DNA of 64,000 nt from Arthrobacter gengyunqii. Lineage in GTDB: Bacteria > Actinomycetota > Actinomycetes > Actinomycetales > Micrococcaceae. A program made the position numbers and the translations under genes. The notes under the pieces were generated by a model. It was not told the DNA's origin, did not search any database, and saw only the letters and a program-made list of their open reading frames with translations. The stretch spans positions 3,472,001-3,536,000 of the forward strand of contig NZ_CP095461.1 in the NCBI RefSeq assembly GCF_023022985.1, in the 5' to 3' direction. Below are positions 55,284 through 63,520 of this stretch, piece by piece. Within the stretch, counting starts at the first letter, position 1; the number at the start of each line of letters is the position of its first letter.

Positions 55284-56780
55284 ATGTCTGACCGCCTGAC
55301 CCGCCCCACCCCCGCGGAGACTTCTCCCGGGGTAACACGTTCCGCCGAGCCGGAACTCTCCCGCTCCCTCTCCAGCCGCCACATCCAGCTTCTGGCCATC
55401 GGCGGTGCCATCGGAACCGGCCTGTTCATGGGCTCCGGCAAAACCATTTCGGTGGCCGGACCGTCGGTGATTTTTGTCTACATGGTCATCGGTTTCATGC
55501 TGTTCTTCGTCATGCGGGCCATGGGCGAACTGCTGCTGTCCAACCTCCGGTACAAGTCCTTCACCGACTTCTCCGCTGACCTCCTGGGCCCCTGGGCCGG
55601 GTTCTTCACCGGTTGGACCTACTGGTTCTGCTGGGTGGTTACCGGGATTGCCGACGTGGTGGCCATTTCGCACTACGTCACCTTCTGGTGGGCGGACGCG
55701 CCGCTGTGGATTCCGGCCCTGGCCTGCATCCTCGTACTGCTGGCGCTGAACCTGCCCACGGTGAAGGCCTTCGGTGAGACCGAGTTCTGGTTTGCCCTGA
55801 TCAAGATCCTGGCGATCGTCACCCTCATTGTGGTGGGCCTGGTGATGATCTTCACCCGCTTCAGCTCCGGCGACGGCAACGTGGCCGGTTTCAACAACCT
55901 CTGGGAGCACGGCGGGCTGTTCCCCACCGGCCCGATGGGCTTTGTGGCCGGGTTCCAGATTGCCGTGTTCGCGTTTGTGGGCATTGAACTGGTGGGCACG
56001 GCCGCAGCCGAAACCAAGGATCCGGAAAAGAACCTTCCCCGCGCCATCAATTCCATCCCGCTGCGCATCATGCTCTTCTACGTGGGCGCCCTGGTCGTCC
56101 TGATTTCAGTGGTTCCCTGGGACGAGTTCAGTGCGGACGAAAGCCCGTTCGTGGGCATGTTTGCCCTGGCCGGGCTCGGAGCCGCGGCCGCCGTGGTGAA
56201 TTTTGTGGTCCTGACCTCCGCCGCCAGCTCGGCAAACTCCGGGATATATTCCACGTCGCGCATGGTTTTTGGCCTGGCGCACGACGGCGACGCCCCCAAG
56301 GCGTTCGGCCGCCTGTCACGGCGCAAGGTGCCCCAGAACGCACTGTTCTTCTCCTGCACCTTCCTGCTGGCCGGCGTCGTTCTCTTGTACGCCGGCGAAT
56401 CGGTCAGCGCAGCTTTCACCCTGGTCACCACCATCTCCGCGCTGTGCTTCATGTTTGTCTGGACGATCATCCTGCTCAGCTATTTGGTGTTCCGCAAACG
56501 CCGGCCGCAGCTGCACAACGCCTCGACCTTTAAGCTGCCCGGCGGCGTGGTGATGGTCTACGTGGTGCTGGCGTTCTTCGCCTTCATCCTCTGGGCGCTG
56601 ACCACCCAAGCCGATACCCTGCATGCCCTGCTGGTCACGCCCATCTGGTTTGCCTTGCTCGGCGTTGTCTATGCGTTCCTGCGCCGGACTCCGCTGCACC
56701 AGGCCCGGGTGGCGGAGTACAAGGCCATGGCCGCTGCCGAGCGGGCCGCACTGACGACGCACCCGGAAGCGGCCAAGTAA
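55284..56780 (+). CDS. APC-family amino-acid permease (CycA/AroP group)
   Basis: A 498-aa, 12-TM transporter. SRSLSSRHIQLLAIGGAIGTGLFMGSGKTISVAGPSVIF is the amino-acid permease signature in helix 1, and FVGIELVGTAAAETKDPEKNLPRAINSIPLRI marks helix 6-7. FLMRAMGELLL-like and SANSGIYSTSRMVFGLAHDGDAPKAFGR blocks match the D-serine/D-alanine/glycine transporter CycA and AroP relatives. Being divergent from the glycine-riboswitch operon, glycine or serine uptake is a good guess, but no riboswitch precedes this gene. Confidence 0.9.
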   Translation: MSDRLTRPTPAETSPGVTRSAEPELSRSLSSRHIQLLAIGGAIGTGLFMGSGKTISVAGPSVIFVYMVIGFMLFFVMRAMGELLLSNLRYKSFTDFSADLLGPWAGFFTGWTYWFCWVVTGIADVVAISHYVTFWWADAPLWIPALACILVLLALNLPTVKAFGETEFWFALIKILAIVTLIVVGLVMIFTRFSSGDGNVAGFNNLWEHGGLFPTGPMGFVAGFQIAVFAFVGIELVGTAAAETKDPEKNLPRAINSIPLRIMLFYVGALVVLISVVPWDEFSADESPFVGMFALAGLGAAAAVVNFVVLTSAASSANSGIYSTSRMVFGLAHDGDAPKAFGRLSRRKVPQNALFFSCTFLLAGVVLLYAGESVSAAFTLVTTISALCFMFVWTIILLSYLVFRKRRPQLHNASTFKLPGGVVMVYVVLAFFAFILWALTTQADTLHALLVTPIWFALLGVVYAFLRRTPLHQARVAEYKAMAAAERAALTTHPEAAK

Positions 56781-56816
56781 CCGGAACCGAAGTCCTTATC
56801 CCCCGCTTAAAGCAGC

Positions 56817-56848
56817 AACGCCGCTGCGCAGTGATGCGCAGCGGCGTT
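56817..56848. terminator. strong bidirectional terminator
   Basis: AACGCCGCTGCGCA pairs perfectly (14 bp) with TGCGCAGCGGCGTT around a GTGA loop, between the convergent permease and DUF805 genes. Confidence 0.8.
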
Positions 56849-56872
56849 ACTAATGACAGGTCTTACCCCGAA

Positions 56873-57388
56873 CTATGCCTGCGGGTAAGGAACGTACTGC
56901 CCCTGCCCGGCGCCGGCGTCGAAGCGAGCTCCCTCGGGGTTGCTGGGCATCAGGGCGAACACCAGGAACGCAATCGAGCCCACAAACGGGATCAGGCCAA
57001 GCAGAAGGAACCAGGCGCTGAAACCGCCGTCGTGCAGGCGGCGGACCAGCAGCGCCAGCCCCGGCACCAGGATTGCCAGCCCATACAACGACAGCAGGGC
57101 ATACGGAAGAATGAACGAGTTGCCGGTCAGCTCATTGGTCCAGGGGTCGATGCTGTTGACCAAGGCGGTGAACGCCCAGAACGACAGGAGACCCGTGATG
57201 ACTCCGTTAAAAAGCATCACCCACCAGTATTCACTGCGGCTCGCACGCCCGGAAAAGGTGGCGTACTTCTTAAAGAACCGCTGAAGAGCCTGACCGAAGC
57301 TTGCACCGGGGAGCGGCTGGGCCAAGCCCCCGGAGCTAGCGGGATCCTGGTAGGCGTGCTGCGGATACTGGGCATACTGATTAGACAT
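56873..57388 (-). CDS. DUF805 family membrane protein
   Basis: A 171-aa protein. A Gln/Tyr/Pro-rich N-terminus is followed by the DUF805 core: FKKYATFSGRASRSEYWWVMLFN (about residues 39-61) and VRRLHDGGFSAWFLLLGLIPFVGSI (about 115-140), with four helices. Function is unknown; members occur as small inner-membrane proteins. ATG at 57386-57388 sits behind GGGGGGACC. Monocistronic, convergent with the permease. Confidence 0.87.
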   Translation of the reverse strand: MSNQYAQYPQHAYQDPASSGGLAQPLPGASFGQALQRFFKKYATFSGRASRSEYWWVMLFNGVITGLLSFWAFTALVNSIDPWTNELTGNSFILPYALLSLYGLAILVPGLALLVRRLHDGGFSAWFLLLGLIPFVGSIAFLVFALMPSNPEGARFDAGAGQGQYVPYPQA

Positions 57389-57484
57389 TGGTCCCCCCAT
57401 GGGTCGAGTAAAAAACACAAGCCTACTTCCTGATCCGCCGCCGTCCCGACCAAGCTGCGTCGGCGGGTTGCCGAGCAGGAGTTC

Positions 57485-58825
57485 TCAGGCCTCAACCTGC
57501 TGCTGGTCCTCTATCCGCGCGCTCCAAAACCGTGACGCCAGCAGCCCGAGGCCGGCCAGCAGCAGGACACCTCCCGAACACCAAAGGGCCGGGCCAACGC
57601 CCCAGGCCGTGGCGAGGTAACCGCCCAGCGGTGCTCCGAGAACGATCATCCCCCGGTTTATTGAACGGAGGGTTGCGCTCATCCGACCCAGCAACCGGTC
57701 CGGCGTGACGGCCTGGCGGTACCCCATTTCCAGCGGGCCCTCGATGCCCATTCCCAGCCCGAGCACCAGCTGTCCCGAACACACCAGTGCCATGGCTCCG
57801 GCCGCTGACGGCCAGGCACCGAGGCCGTCCAGTCCTTGGTGGTCCGGGGCGCCCATCGCTGCGAGCGCCAGCAGAGCCACAGCAAACGGCTGGAGCAGGC
57901 GGGCACCCGTCACTGCACGGCCGGTGCCCCACCGGTCCCCCAGGCGGGCGGACAGCATGGTGCCGAGCACAGCTCCTACACCGGCACAGGCCAGCACCAC
58001 GCCAAGTCCCGCCGGACCGGCATGCAGGTTGTGCAGCACCAGGGCCGGCAGAACTGCTCCGAGAGCGGAGAATCCCACGAACCAGAGGTGGGTGCTCCAG
58101 GCCAACGGCGCCAGCTGCGGATGCCCATAGACCCAGCGCAGGCCTTCTCCGATCTTTTCGCGGAGCTTCAACTCCGGGTTCGGACCGGCAGCTCCCGGGG
58201 TTTCAGCGGACTGTCCGGGAAAGCGCCCCAGGGTCAGGAGCACTGCCGCTGAGAGGAGGTAGGAAGCAGCATCCAGAAGGAGTGCGAAAGGTGCCGAGAT
58301 GAGCGCCACCAGGCCTCCCGCCACGGCTCCGCCTGCTGTCTGCGCCACCGTGTCGCTTTGCTGGAGCCGGGCATTCGCCCGAACGAGCAGAGGTCTGGGT
58401 ACCAGCTGCGGGAGGTAGCTTTGGTAGGCTGCGTCACCGGTGAGTGCCAGGGCGCCGAACGCGAACAGCAAAACCGCCAAAACCGGCAGGGAAAGCGGTC
58501 CCAGGATAGCCGCCGAGCAGATCACAGCGAGGATCAGGGCTCGGCCCAGGTCCGCACCAACCATCACTGCCCGGCGCGGGAACCGGTCGATCCACACTCC
58601 GGCAAGCAGCCCGAACACCAAATACGGTGCCCAACGTGCCGCGTTGGCGATGCCCTGGTCCAGGGGCGTTCCCTGCATCGTGACGAGGATGAGGACGGAG
58701 AGCGCCACCGTGGTGACGTAGGTGCCAAAATCGGACACGGTGGATGCCAGCCAGAACCGGATAAAGGCCGGCCGGCGACGGAGCCTGTCTGCAGCGGAAG
58801 CCGATTCCGCGGCGTCGATCCCCAT
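57485..58825 (-). CDS. MFS transporter (EntS/MefA-like)
   Basis: A 446-aa, 12-TM exporter-type MFS protein. FIRFWLASTVSDFGTYVTTVALSVLIL in helix 1, and GLLAGVWIDRFPRRAVMVGADLGRALIL as the motif-A loop, are typical of the group that includes macrolide (Mef) and enterobactin (EntS) exporters. ATG at 58823-58825 with GGGGG just upstream. It starts 19 bases after the MBL-fold gene and so ends the envelope-stress operon. The substrate is unknown. Confidence 0.85.
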   Translation of the reverse strand: MGIDAAESASAADRLRRRPAFIRFWLASTVSDFGTYVTTVALSVLILVTMQGTPLDQGIANAARWAPYLVFGLLAGVWIDRFPRRAVMVGADLGRALILAVICSAAILGPLSLPVLAVLLFAFGALALTGDAAYQSYLPQLVPRPLLVRANARLQQSDTVAQTAGGAVAGGLVALISAPFALLLDAASYLLSAAVLLTLGRFPGQSAETPGAAGPNPELKLREKIGEGLRWVYGHPQLAPLAWSTHLWFVGFSALGAVLPALVLHNLHAGPAGLGVVLACAGVGAVLGTMLSARLGDRWGTGRAVTGARLLQPFAVALLALAAMGAPDHQGLDGLGAWPSAAGAMALVCSGQLVLGLGMGIEGPLEMGYRQAVTPDRLLGRMSATLRSINRGMIVLGAPLGGYLATAWGVGPALWCSGGVLLLAGLGLLASRFWSARIEDQQQVEA

Positions 58826-58844
58826 GGCCCCCTGCACCGTGGGG

Positions 58845-59669
58845 CTATCCACGGGTGAAGGCAAGGTATCGCCGAGCGGATTCCTGCACAATGCTGTCTG
58901 CGCCGTGTGGAATGATCCGGTCCCACCAGCCTCCGTACAACCGGTCATAGCGCAGCGGCTCCAGCCGGGCGGCGGCACGCTCCACCACCTCGGGCCGTTC
59001 GGGAATCTGGTTGGGATAGCTGTAGAGAAAGGACACGTGCGTCCGGTCCGGGATGACATTGATGATGTCCGAGCTGAACAATGCTCCGCCGCCGGCCGGA
59101 TCGCCGGCCCAGTGCAGGACCGTGCCGCCGGGAAAGTGGATCCCTGCGCGGTGAAGGGTCACGTCCTCGGCCAGCTCAAAGCTGTCCCCGCTCCAAAACT
59201 CCAGCGCCGGATCGGGCCGTCCCACCCACTGCCGGTCCGCGTCGTGCAGGTACACCGGTGCATTGAATTCGTGCGCCCACTCCACCATGGTGGTGTAGAA
59301 GTGCGGGTGGCTGACGGCAATGGCGGATATTCCGCCCTCGGCACGGATCAAGGCGGCAAGCTCGTCGTCCAGATAGGCCTGGCAGTCCCAGAGCACGTTA
59401 CCGGTGGAGGCCTTGATCAGCAGTGCGCGTTGTCCAATCCCGAAGGACGGTTCACAGCCGATCCCCAGGACACCCGGACCCTGCGCATGGATTGTTCCGC
59501 GGTGGGAGGGTCCGCGCAACCGGTCGAGCGTGGTCCAGGCCTGCCCCGTCAGCGGCACGTACTGGCGTTCGTCGTCGCAAATGGGGCAGTCCCGGCGCGC
59601 CACACCGTACTGGGTGCCGCAGGTGACGCAGAGGGGAAGGTCTGTTGCGGATGCAGACGCGGAGGGCAT
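58845..59669 (-). CDS. MBL-fold hydrolase-like protein with N-terminal zinc ribbon
   Basis: A 274-aa protein. The N-terminus LCVTCGTQYGVARRDCPICDDE holds CxxC...CxxC, a rubredoxin-like zinc knuckle (about residues 12-30). The MBL fold follows: LLIKASTGNVLWDCQAYLDDE, then AVSHPHFYTTMVEW where the classical HxHxDH reads HPHFYT, then LHDADRQW and GGTVLHWAGDP. The loss of the Asp-His pair suggests an altered metal site. It lies four bases after the AmaP-like gene, in the same operon. Substrate unknown. Confidence 0.78.
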   Translation of the reverse strand: MPSASASATDLPLCVTCGTQYGVARRDCPICDDERQYVPLTGQAWTTLDRLRGPSHRGTIHAQGPGVLGIGCEPSFGIGQRALLIKASTGNVLWDCQAYLDDELAALIRAEGGISAIAVSHPHFYTTMVEWAHEFNAPVYLHDADRQWVGRPDPALEFWSGDSFELAEDVTLHRAGIHFPGGTVLHWAGDPAGGGALFSSDIINVIPDRTHVSFLYSYPNQIPERPEVVERAAARLEPLRYDRLYGGWWDRIIPHGADSIVQESARRYLAFTRG

Positions 59670-59673
59670 GGTG

Positions 59674-60273
59674 CTAATAAACCACGGTTCCGCTGGAACT
59701 GACAGGGCCGCCGGAGAGGGCTTGTTTGTTGCTGGCCTCGAGCTGGACTCCCAGGCTGTGCAGCGGATTCTCCAGGGCCATGGCCAGGTGAGGAACAACG
59801 GCACCCTCAATCTGGTCCATGACCTCCCGGATGTCAGCCCAGGAGTTGACCGTGACCTTCAGGGTCAGGTCCGGTTCCTCTGCTGTTCCGCGCAGCAGCG
59901 CCGTTGAGCCGACCACACCGGGAATCCGGTCCGTGTCATCCTCGACGGCCGCAGCAAGCACCGAAGGGTTGCAGACGGTAATGCCGCGGGCCGGATTCTC
60001 CTGCAGCCTGAAGGTGTCCGCTTCGGCGCGCCGGGGAATCTGGACCAGCATCCACCACAGTCCCAGGACGCCGAGCACCAGGCCGGCGATGAGGACGGCG
60101 GCGGGCGCGATGTCGGCTCCGGTGACGTCCTCCGGCGGGCCGGACAGGACGGGACCTTCTGGCGTCCCCACCACCCCGGAAGCCAGCAGCAGGACATAGA
60201 CGCCTGCCGCCAGGCACAACAGCCCCAGGATGGTCAGCCAAACACGGTTGGCGGTGCCGGCGTGCTGCCGCAT
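59674..60273 (-). CDS. AmaP-like Asp23/Gls24 membrane-anchor protein
   Basis: A 199-aa protein with two membrane helices (about 9-32 and 58-80), followed by a soluble domain that resembles the Gls24/Asp23 fold (LTLKVTVNSWADIREVMDQIEGAVVPHLAMALE). In Firmicutes, AmaP anchors Asp23 to the membrane near the cell envelope, and this gene's place in a gls24 cluster fits that job. AAGGGGAAC precedes the ATG. It is 60 bases downstream of the two-TM gene. Confidence 0.75.
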   Translation of the reverse strand: MRQHAGTANRVWLTILGLLCLAAGVYVLLLASGVVGTPEGPVLSGPPEDVTGADIAPAAVLIAGLVLGVLGLWWMLVQIPRRAEADTFRLQENPARGITVCNPSVLAAAVEDDTDRIPGVVGSTALLRGTAEEPDLTLKVTVNSWADIREVMDQIEGAVVPHLAMALENPLHSLGVQLEASNKQALSGGPVSSSGTVVY

Positions 60274-60333
60274 GATGTTCCCCTTCTGTCGATGGCCCTG
60301 CCACTGTCCCGCCGCTGCCTTAGGCGGCGGGAG

Positions 60334-60900
60334 TCAGCGGCCGGACCGGATCGAAACGGTAATGTTTGGCACCGGTTCCAGGCCTGTTGCCTGCAGCCGG
60401 GAACGTACGCCGTCGGTGACCCAATGCTGCAGGTCGGCGGTGTCGTGCAGCGGCGTGTACACGGACACGTGCACCTCCTTGTCCGAGGCCGTTGCGGAGG
60501 CCGAGGCCACGCCGTCCATGTGTTCACAGGTGGCCGCGGCCAAGCGGGCAACAGCGCGCCGGGACATCACCGCGCGGCTGTCTCCGCTGACTTCCCGGAC
60601 CTGATTCAGACGCAGCGGCAGGGCGTGGAACTTTCCCGGGATCAGGACGGTGAGCAGCAGAACCAGCCCGATCACGGCAAGAACGACGCCGGCAGTCCAG
60701 CTGCCGGGGCTGTTCCAGTTCAGCGTGGCAAGCCAGTCGGAGACTGCTGTGAAGAAGGGCGGCCACTGCCCCAGCGTCAGCCGGGAGATGGCGGCCCAGA
60801 CGAGCACCACTCCGGCGGCCAGCAGCACCAACCCGCAGATGATGGCCGGTACGGCCCGGCTGGGCCGGGGCCGCAGGGACACCGGCAGGCCCCCGTTCAC
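60334..60900 (-). CDS. two-TM Gls24-cluster protein (DUF6286-type)
   Basis: A 188-aa protein. Two hydrophobic helices (about 18-40 and 65-88) are followed by a soluble C-terminal domain (ARLAAATCEHMDGVASASATASDKEVHVSVYTPLHDTADLQHWV) with the beta-alpha layout of Gls24 domains. The GTG start overlaps the upstream gls24 stop (GTGA). I recall this type as DUF6286 in actinobacterial gls24 clusters. Probably a second membrane anchor or partner. Confidence 0.7.
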   Translation of the reverse strand: MNGGLPVSLRPRPSRAVPAIICGLVLLAAGVVLVWAAISRLTLGQWPPFFTAVSDWLATLNWNSPGSWTAGVVLAVIGLVLLLTVLIPGKFHALPLRLNQVREVSGDSRAVMSRRAVARLAAATCEHMDGVASASATASDKEVHVSVYTPLHDTADLQHWVTDGVRSRLQATGLEPVPNITVSIRSGR

Positions 60901-61316
60901 TGCAGCCTCCGGCGACCGTCAAAGGTCTCCTTCGGCCGCAGCCACGAGACGGTGACATCCACCTGGCGCACTTCCACCCCGGTCATTTCGCTTACCCGGC
61001 TGGAAATCCTGTCCCGCAGTTGATCCGCGGCCTGACGCAGAGGCACCGGGTACGGCAGACCGACTTCCACCCTGAGCGAGGCTACGTTGCCGGCCAGTTC
61101 CACTCTGGCCTGGGGACGGGCAGAGAGATCCGCCCGTGCGCCGATGCCCAGGAAACCGCCTGAGCTGCCGCCGGCAAGCGTTTCGTCCACCACTACCTGG
61201 GCGGCAACCTTCTCGAGGACCTTCCGGGCGAGCACGGTGGTGCCGCGGTCTCCAACGTCCAGCCGCGGCTTTCGGGCGGCCGGGGACCGGGCGTCCTGGA
61301 TTCCAGGTGCGCTCAT
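60897..61316 (-). CDS. Asp23/Gls24 family envelope stress protein (copy B)
   Basis: A 139-aa Asp23/Gls24 protein. The core GDRGTTVLARKVLEKVAAQVVVDE leads into strands ASLRVEVGLPYPVPLRQAADQLRDRISSRVSEMTGVEVRQVDVTV, the hallmark V-D-V/V-T-V end. An insertion GGSSGGFLGIGARADLSARPQ separates the first helix from the strands. ATG overlaps the 59-aa gene's stop (ATGA). These proteins bind membrane anchors and counter envelope stress. Confidence 0.85.
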   Translation of the reverse strand: MSAPGIQDARSPAARKPRLDVGDRGTTVLARKVLEKVAAQVVVDETLAGGSSGGFLGIGARADLSARPQARVELAGNVASLRVEVGLPYPVPLRQAADQLRDRISSRVSEMTGVEVRQVDVTVSWLRPKETFDGRRRLQ

Positions 61317-61492
61317 CTGCTCGACGCTCTGCCGAACATGGCCTGGAGGTCAAGCTTGCCGTCGGCGGCCATGCCCACCAACAGCCCCACCAGGCCGAAC
61401 AGCACAGCCAGCAGGAAGGCGTACCAACCCCCGAAAGCCAGCACAACTCCGAGGACGAGGCCTACTGCCAAGCACCATTTCGTAGCGGACAT
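61313..61492 (-). CDS. 59-aa two-TM protein of the gls24 operon (DUF2273-like)
   Basis: A 59-aa protein with two hydrophobic helices (about 8-20 and 22-41: GGWYAFLLAVLFGLVGLLVG), then GMAADGKLDLQAMFGRASSR. Small DUF2273 proteins sit beside Asp23 and AmaP genes and have the same size, topology and C-terminal DLxxLFG-like segment. A strong AAGGAGGACAAC precedes the ATG. The stop overlaps the next gene's ATG. Likely part of the Asp23 membrane complex. Confidence 0.75.
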   Translation of the reverse strand: MSATKWCLAVGLVLGVVLAFGGWYAFLLAVLFGLVGLLVGMAADGKLDLQAMFGRASSR

Positions 61493-61562
61493 GTTGTCCT
61501 CCTTCGCTAGGTTGCCGGGGGCGCCGCAGCACCTTTTCCGGCGGGATTACAAATGCCGGGAT

Positions 61563-62138
61563 TTATTCCAACCGGTCCGACGGTTTTTGGCTGGAATCCT
61601 GATCGTCGTCGGAGTCGTCTTCCGGCAAGTGCACATCAGTGACGTTGACGTTGACTTCCAGGACTTCCAGCCCGGTGGCGTTTTCCACGGACCGGATCAC
61701 GTTGCGGCGAATGCCCTGGCTGACCTCCACGATCGAGTAGCCGTAGTCCACCACGATGCTCACGTCGACCGCCGCCTGCCGTTCGCCCTTCTCGACGCTG
61801 ACGCCGTTGCTGACGTTGGTCTGGGAGCCGGGAATCCGTTCGGTCATTGAACTGAAGACCCGCCGGGCCGTATTGCCCATGGCATAAACGCCGGGCACCT
61901 CGCGGGTCGCCAGTCCGGCAAGCTTCTGCACCACTGTTTCCTCAATGGTGGTGTCACCGTGAGGGGTGTGCAGGGGGCCGGATTTACGGGTTGATTCCGA
62001 GTCACCGACACTGGTCACCGTGCCGTGCGCTGCGGTTCCGGTCGAGCCGGAGGAGCTGACCCCGCCCGGCGACGGCGAAGCGGACACCGGTCCGGAGGAT
62101 GGTCCTGACGGTTTCTGGGCATCTGCCATGTCATTCAT
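61563..62138 (-). CDS. Asp23/Gls24 family envelope stress protein (copy A)
   Basis: A 191-aa protein. A Ser/Gly/Thr-rich tail (about 1-60) leads to the Gls24 core: TIEETVVQKLAGLATREVPGVYAMGN, then RQAAVDVSIVVDYGYSIVEVSQGIRRNVIRSVENATGLEVLEVNVNVTDVHLP, a complete match to the family. The acidic C-terminus is DDSDDDQDSS. AGGAG precedes the ATG. It is the first gene of the seven-gene operon, divergent from the sigma gene across 195 bases that must hold both promoters. Confidence 0.92.
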   Translation of the reverse strand: MNDMADAQKPSGPSSGPVSASPSPGGVSSSGSTGTAAHGTVTSVGDSESTRKSGPLHTPHGDTTIEETVVQKLAGLATREVPGVYAMGNTARRVFSSMTERIPGSQTNVSNGVSVEKGERQAAVDVSIVVDYGYSIVEVSQGIRRNVIRSVENATGLEVLEVNVNVTDVHLPEDDSDDDQDSSQKPSDRLE

Positions 62139-62333
62139 CTCCTGCTTGGAACTGAATCCCCGGGGGAAGGGGAACGCTTACGGGGTTAATGACGCAGCAC
62201 GGGGCAAATCGTCACACCGTTTTGCAAAGTTCAGTCCCCGGACCCGGCGGCGGGCACGGGACTGTTCCGCAGGCCGGCAAGCTCTGGGATATTTGAAAGG
62301 GACCGGCGTCCGCCGGACCGGACGGGGGCAGCC

Positions 62334-62969
62334 ATGGCCGCGGCTGAAGTGCCGGAGGAGTCCGGCTCCGTTGCACGATTGCGTCCCCCTGCCTCTGCCG
62401 GCAGGTTTGAAGGGTACGCCGGGCTCGACGAAGCCACGGTTGTGGCGCTGGCCCAGGACGGGGATCTCTCCGCCTTCGAGCACCTGGTGGAGAGCTACCA
62501 GGGGCGCCTGTTCCGTCTGGCTTACCGGCTGCTCAATGACCGGGGTGACGCCGAGGACGTGGTGCAGGACACTCTGACCGCCGGCTGGCGCGCCCTTCCC
62601 GGATTGGACCGTTCGAACGCCTTTGGCGGCTGGGTATACCGCACAGCCACCAACCGGTGCTTTGACGTCCTTCGCCGCCGCACGGCCCACCCTGAAGACA
62701 GCGTGGACTCAGCCGGCCTGTGGCCGGCGCCGGATGCAATGACCGGTGATCCTCACCGGTCCGCGGAACTGACTGCGCAGTTCGAGTGTCTGTCCCGGGC
62801 TCTTTCAGCTCTCCCGCCTGAACAGCGCGCCTGTTGGCTGCTGCGGGAAATGCATGACCAGAGCTATGCCGAGATTGGCGCTGCACTGGGAATCGGGCCG
62901 GGCACGGTGCGCGGCCGGCTGGCACGGGCCCGGGAAAAGCTCGCGGAGGCGATGATCCAATGGCACTAG
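62334..62969 (+). CDS. ECF sigma factor
   Basis: A 211-aa sigma-70-family protein. Region 2 is FEHLVESYQGRLFRLAYRLLNDRGDAEDVVQDTLTAGWRAL (about residues 49-90), with NAFGGWVYRTATNRCFDVLRRR. Region 4 is RALSALPPEQRACWLLREMHDQSYAEIGAALGIGPGTVRGRLARAREKL (about 152-203). There is no region 3. GGGGG precedes the ATG. Its stop lies within the next gene, a ten-base overlap, so the zinc-motif Gls24 protein is made with it and may be its partner or regulator. Confidence 0.93.
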   Translation: MAAAEVPEESGSVARLRPPASAGRFEGYAGLDEATVVALAQDGDLSAFEHLVESYQGRLFRLAYRLLNDRGDAEDVVQDTLTAGWRALPGLDRSNAFGGWVYRTATNRCFDVLRRRTAHPEDSVDSAGLWPAPDAMTGDPHRSAELTAQFECLSRALSALPPEQRACWLLREMHDQSYAEIGAALGIGPGTVRGRLARAREKLAEAMIQWH

Positions 62970-63520
62970 AGAACCGCCTTTACCGGCTTGACTGCGGACG
63001 CACCGTCAACCGCATCTGGCAGGACATGTTTCGGCCGCCGGACCCCCACACCCGGTCCTGCCCGGACTGCCAGACGGTCCGAGCCGAGATGGAGGGTCTG
63101 TTCAACGCAACGGCCGCGCTTCGGAATCACGACCTCCGGCAGCCCGGCCTCCGCCCTCCCGCCGGACTCAAAGAGCGGGTTCTGGATGCGGCTTTCTCAC
63201 AGGTTCGGCGGGGTCCGCGGTTCTCCTTGGAAAGCGCCCCGGGCGGAACCGTGGAGGTCAGCGAGACGGCCCTTGCCGCCGTCGTCCGGGGCGCCGCCCG
63301 CGGCATAGGAGGGGTTCGTGCGCGCCGCTGCCGCATTGGCCGCGTTGAAGGGGGCGACTCGGGGCTCCTCATTCATCTGCGCACTGCCGTGGCGCCGGGG
63401 GTGGACATCTGCGCCGCCATGGCGTTCCTGCGCCTCAATATCCGTGATGCCGTGGAGGCTTCGGTGGGCGTTGTGCCGCAGGCCGTCCACTTGACGGTAG
63501 AGGACCTTTACGATGACTGA
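62960..63520 (+). CDS. anti-sigma-type zinc motif fused to a Gls24-like domain
   Basis: A 186-aa protein. The N-terminal LDCGRTVNRIW...PDPHTRSCPDC carries C12 then H30-x3-C34-x2-C37, the motif of zinc anti-sigma (ZAS) domains. The rest resembles Gls24: GGTVEVSETALAAVVRGAARGIGGVRARRC, then SGLLIHLRTAVAPGVDICAAMAFLRLNIRDAVEASVGVVPQAVHLTVEDLYD. No transmembrane segment is present. It overlaps sigma by ten bases and the next gene by eight. A cytoplasmic regulator joining the sigma factor and the Gls24 proteins is an inference. Confidence 0.75.
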   Translation: MALENRLYRLDCGRTVNRIWQDMFRPPDPHTRSCPDCQTVRAEMEGLFNATAALRNHDLRQPGLRPPAGLKERVLDAAFSQVRRGPRFSLESAPGGTVEVSETALAAVVRGAARGIGGVRARRCRIGRVEGGDSGLLIHLRTAVAPGVDICAAMAFLRLNIRDAVEASVGVVPQAVHLTVEDLYDD

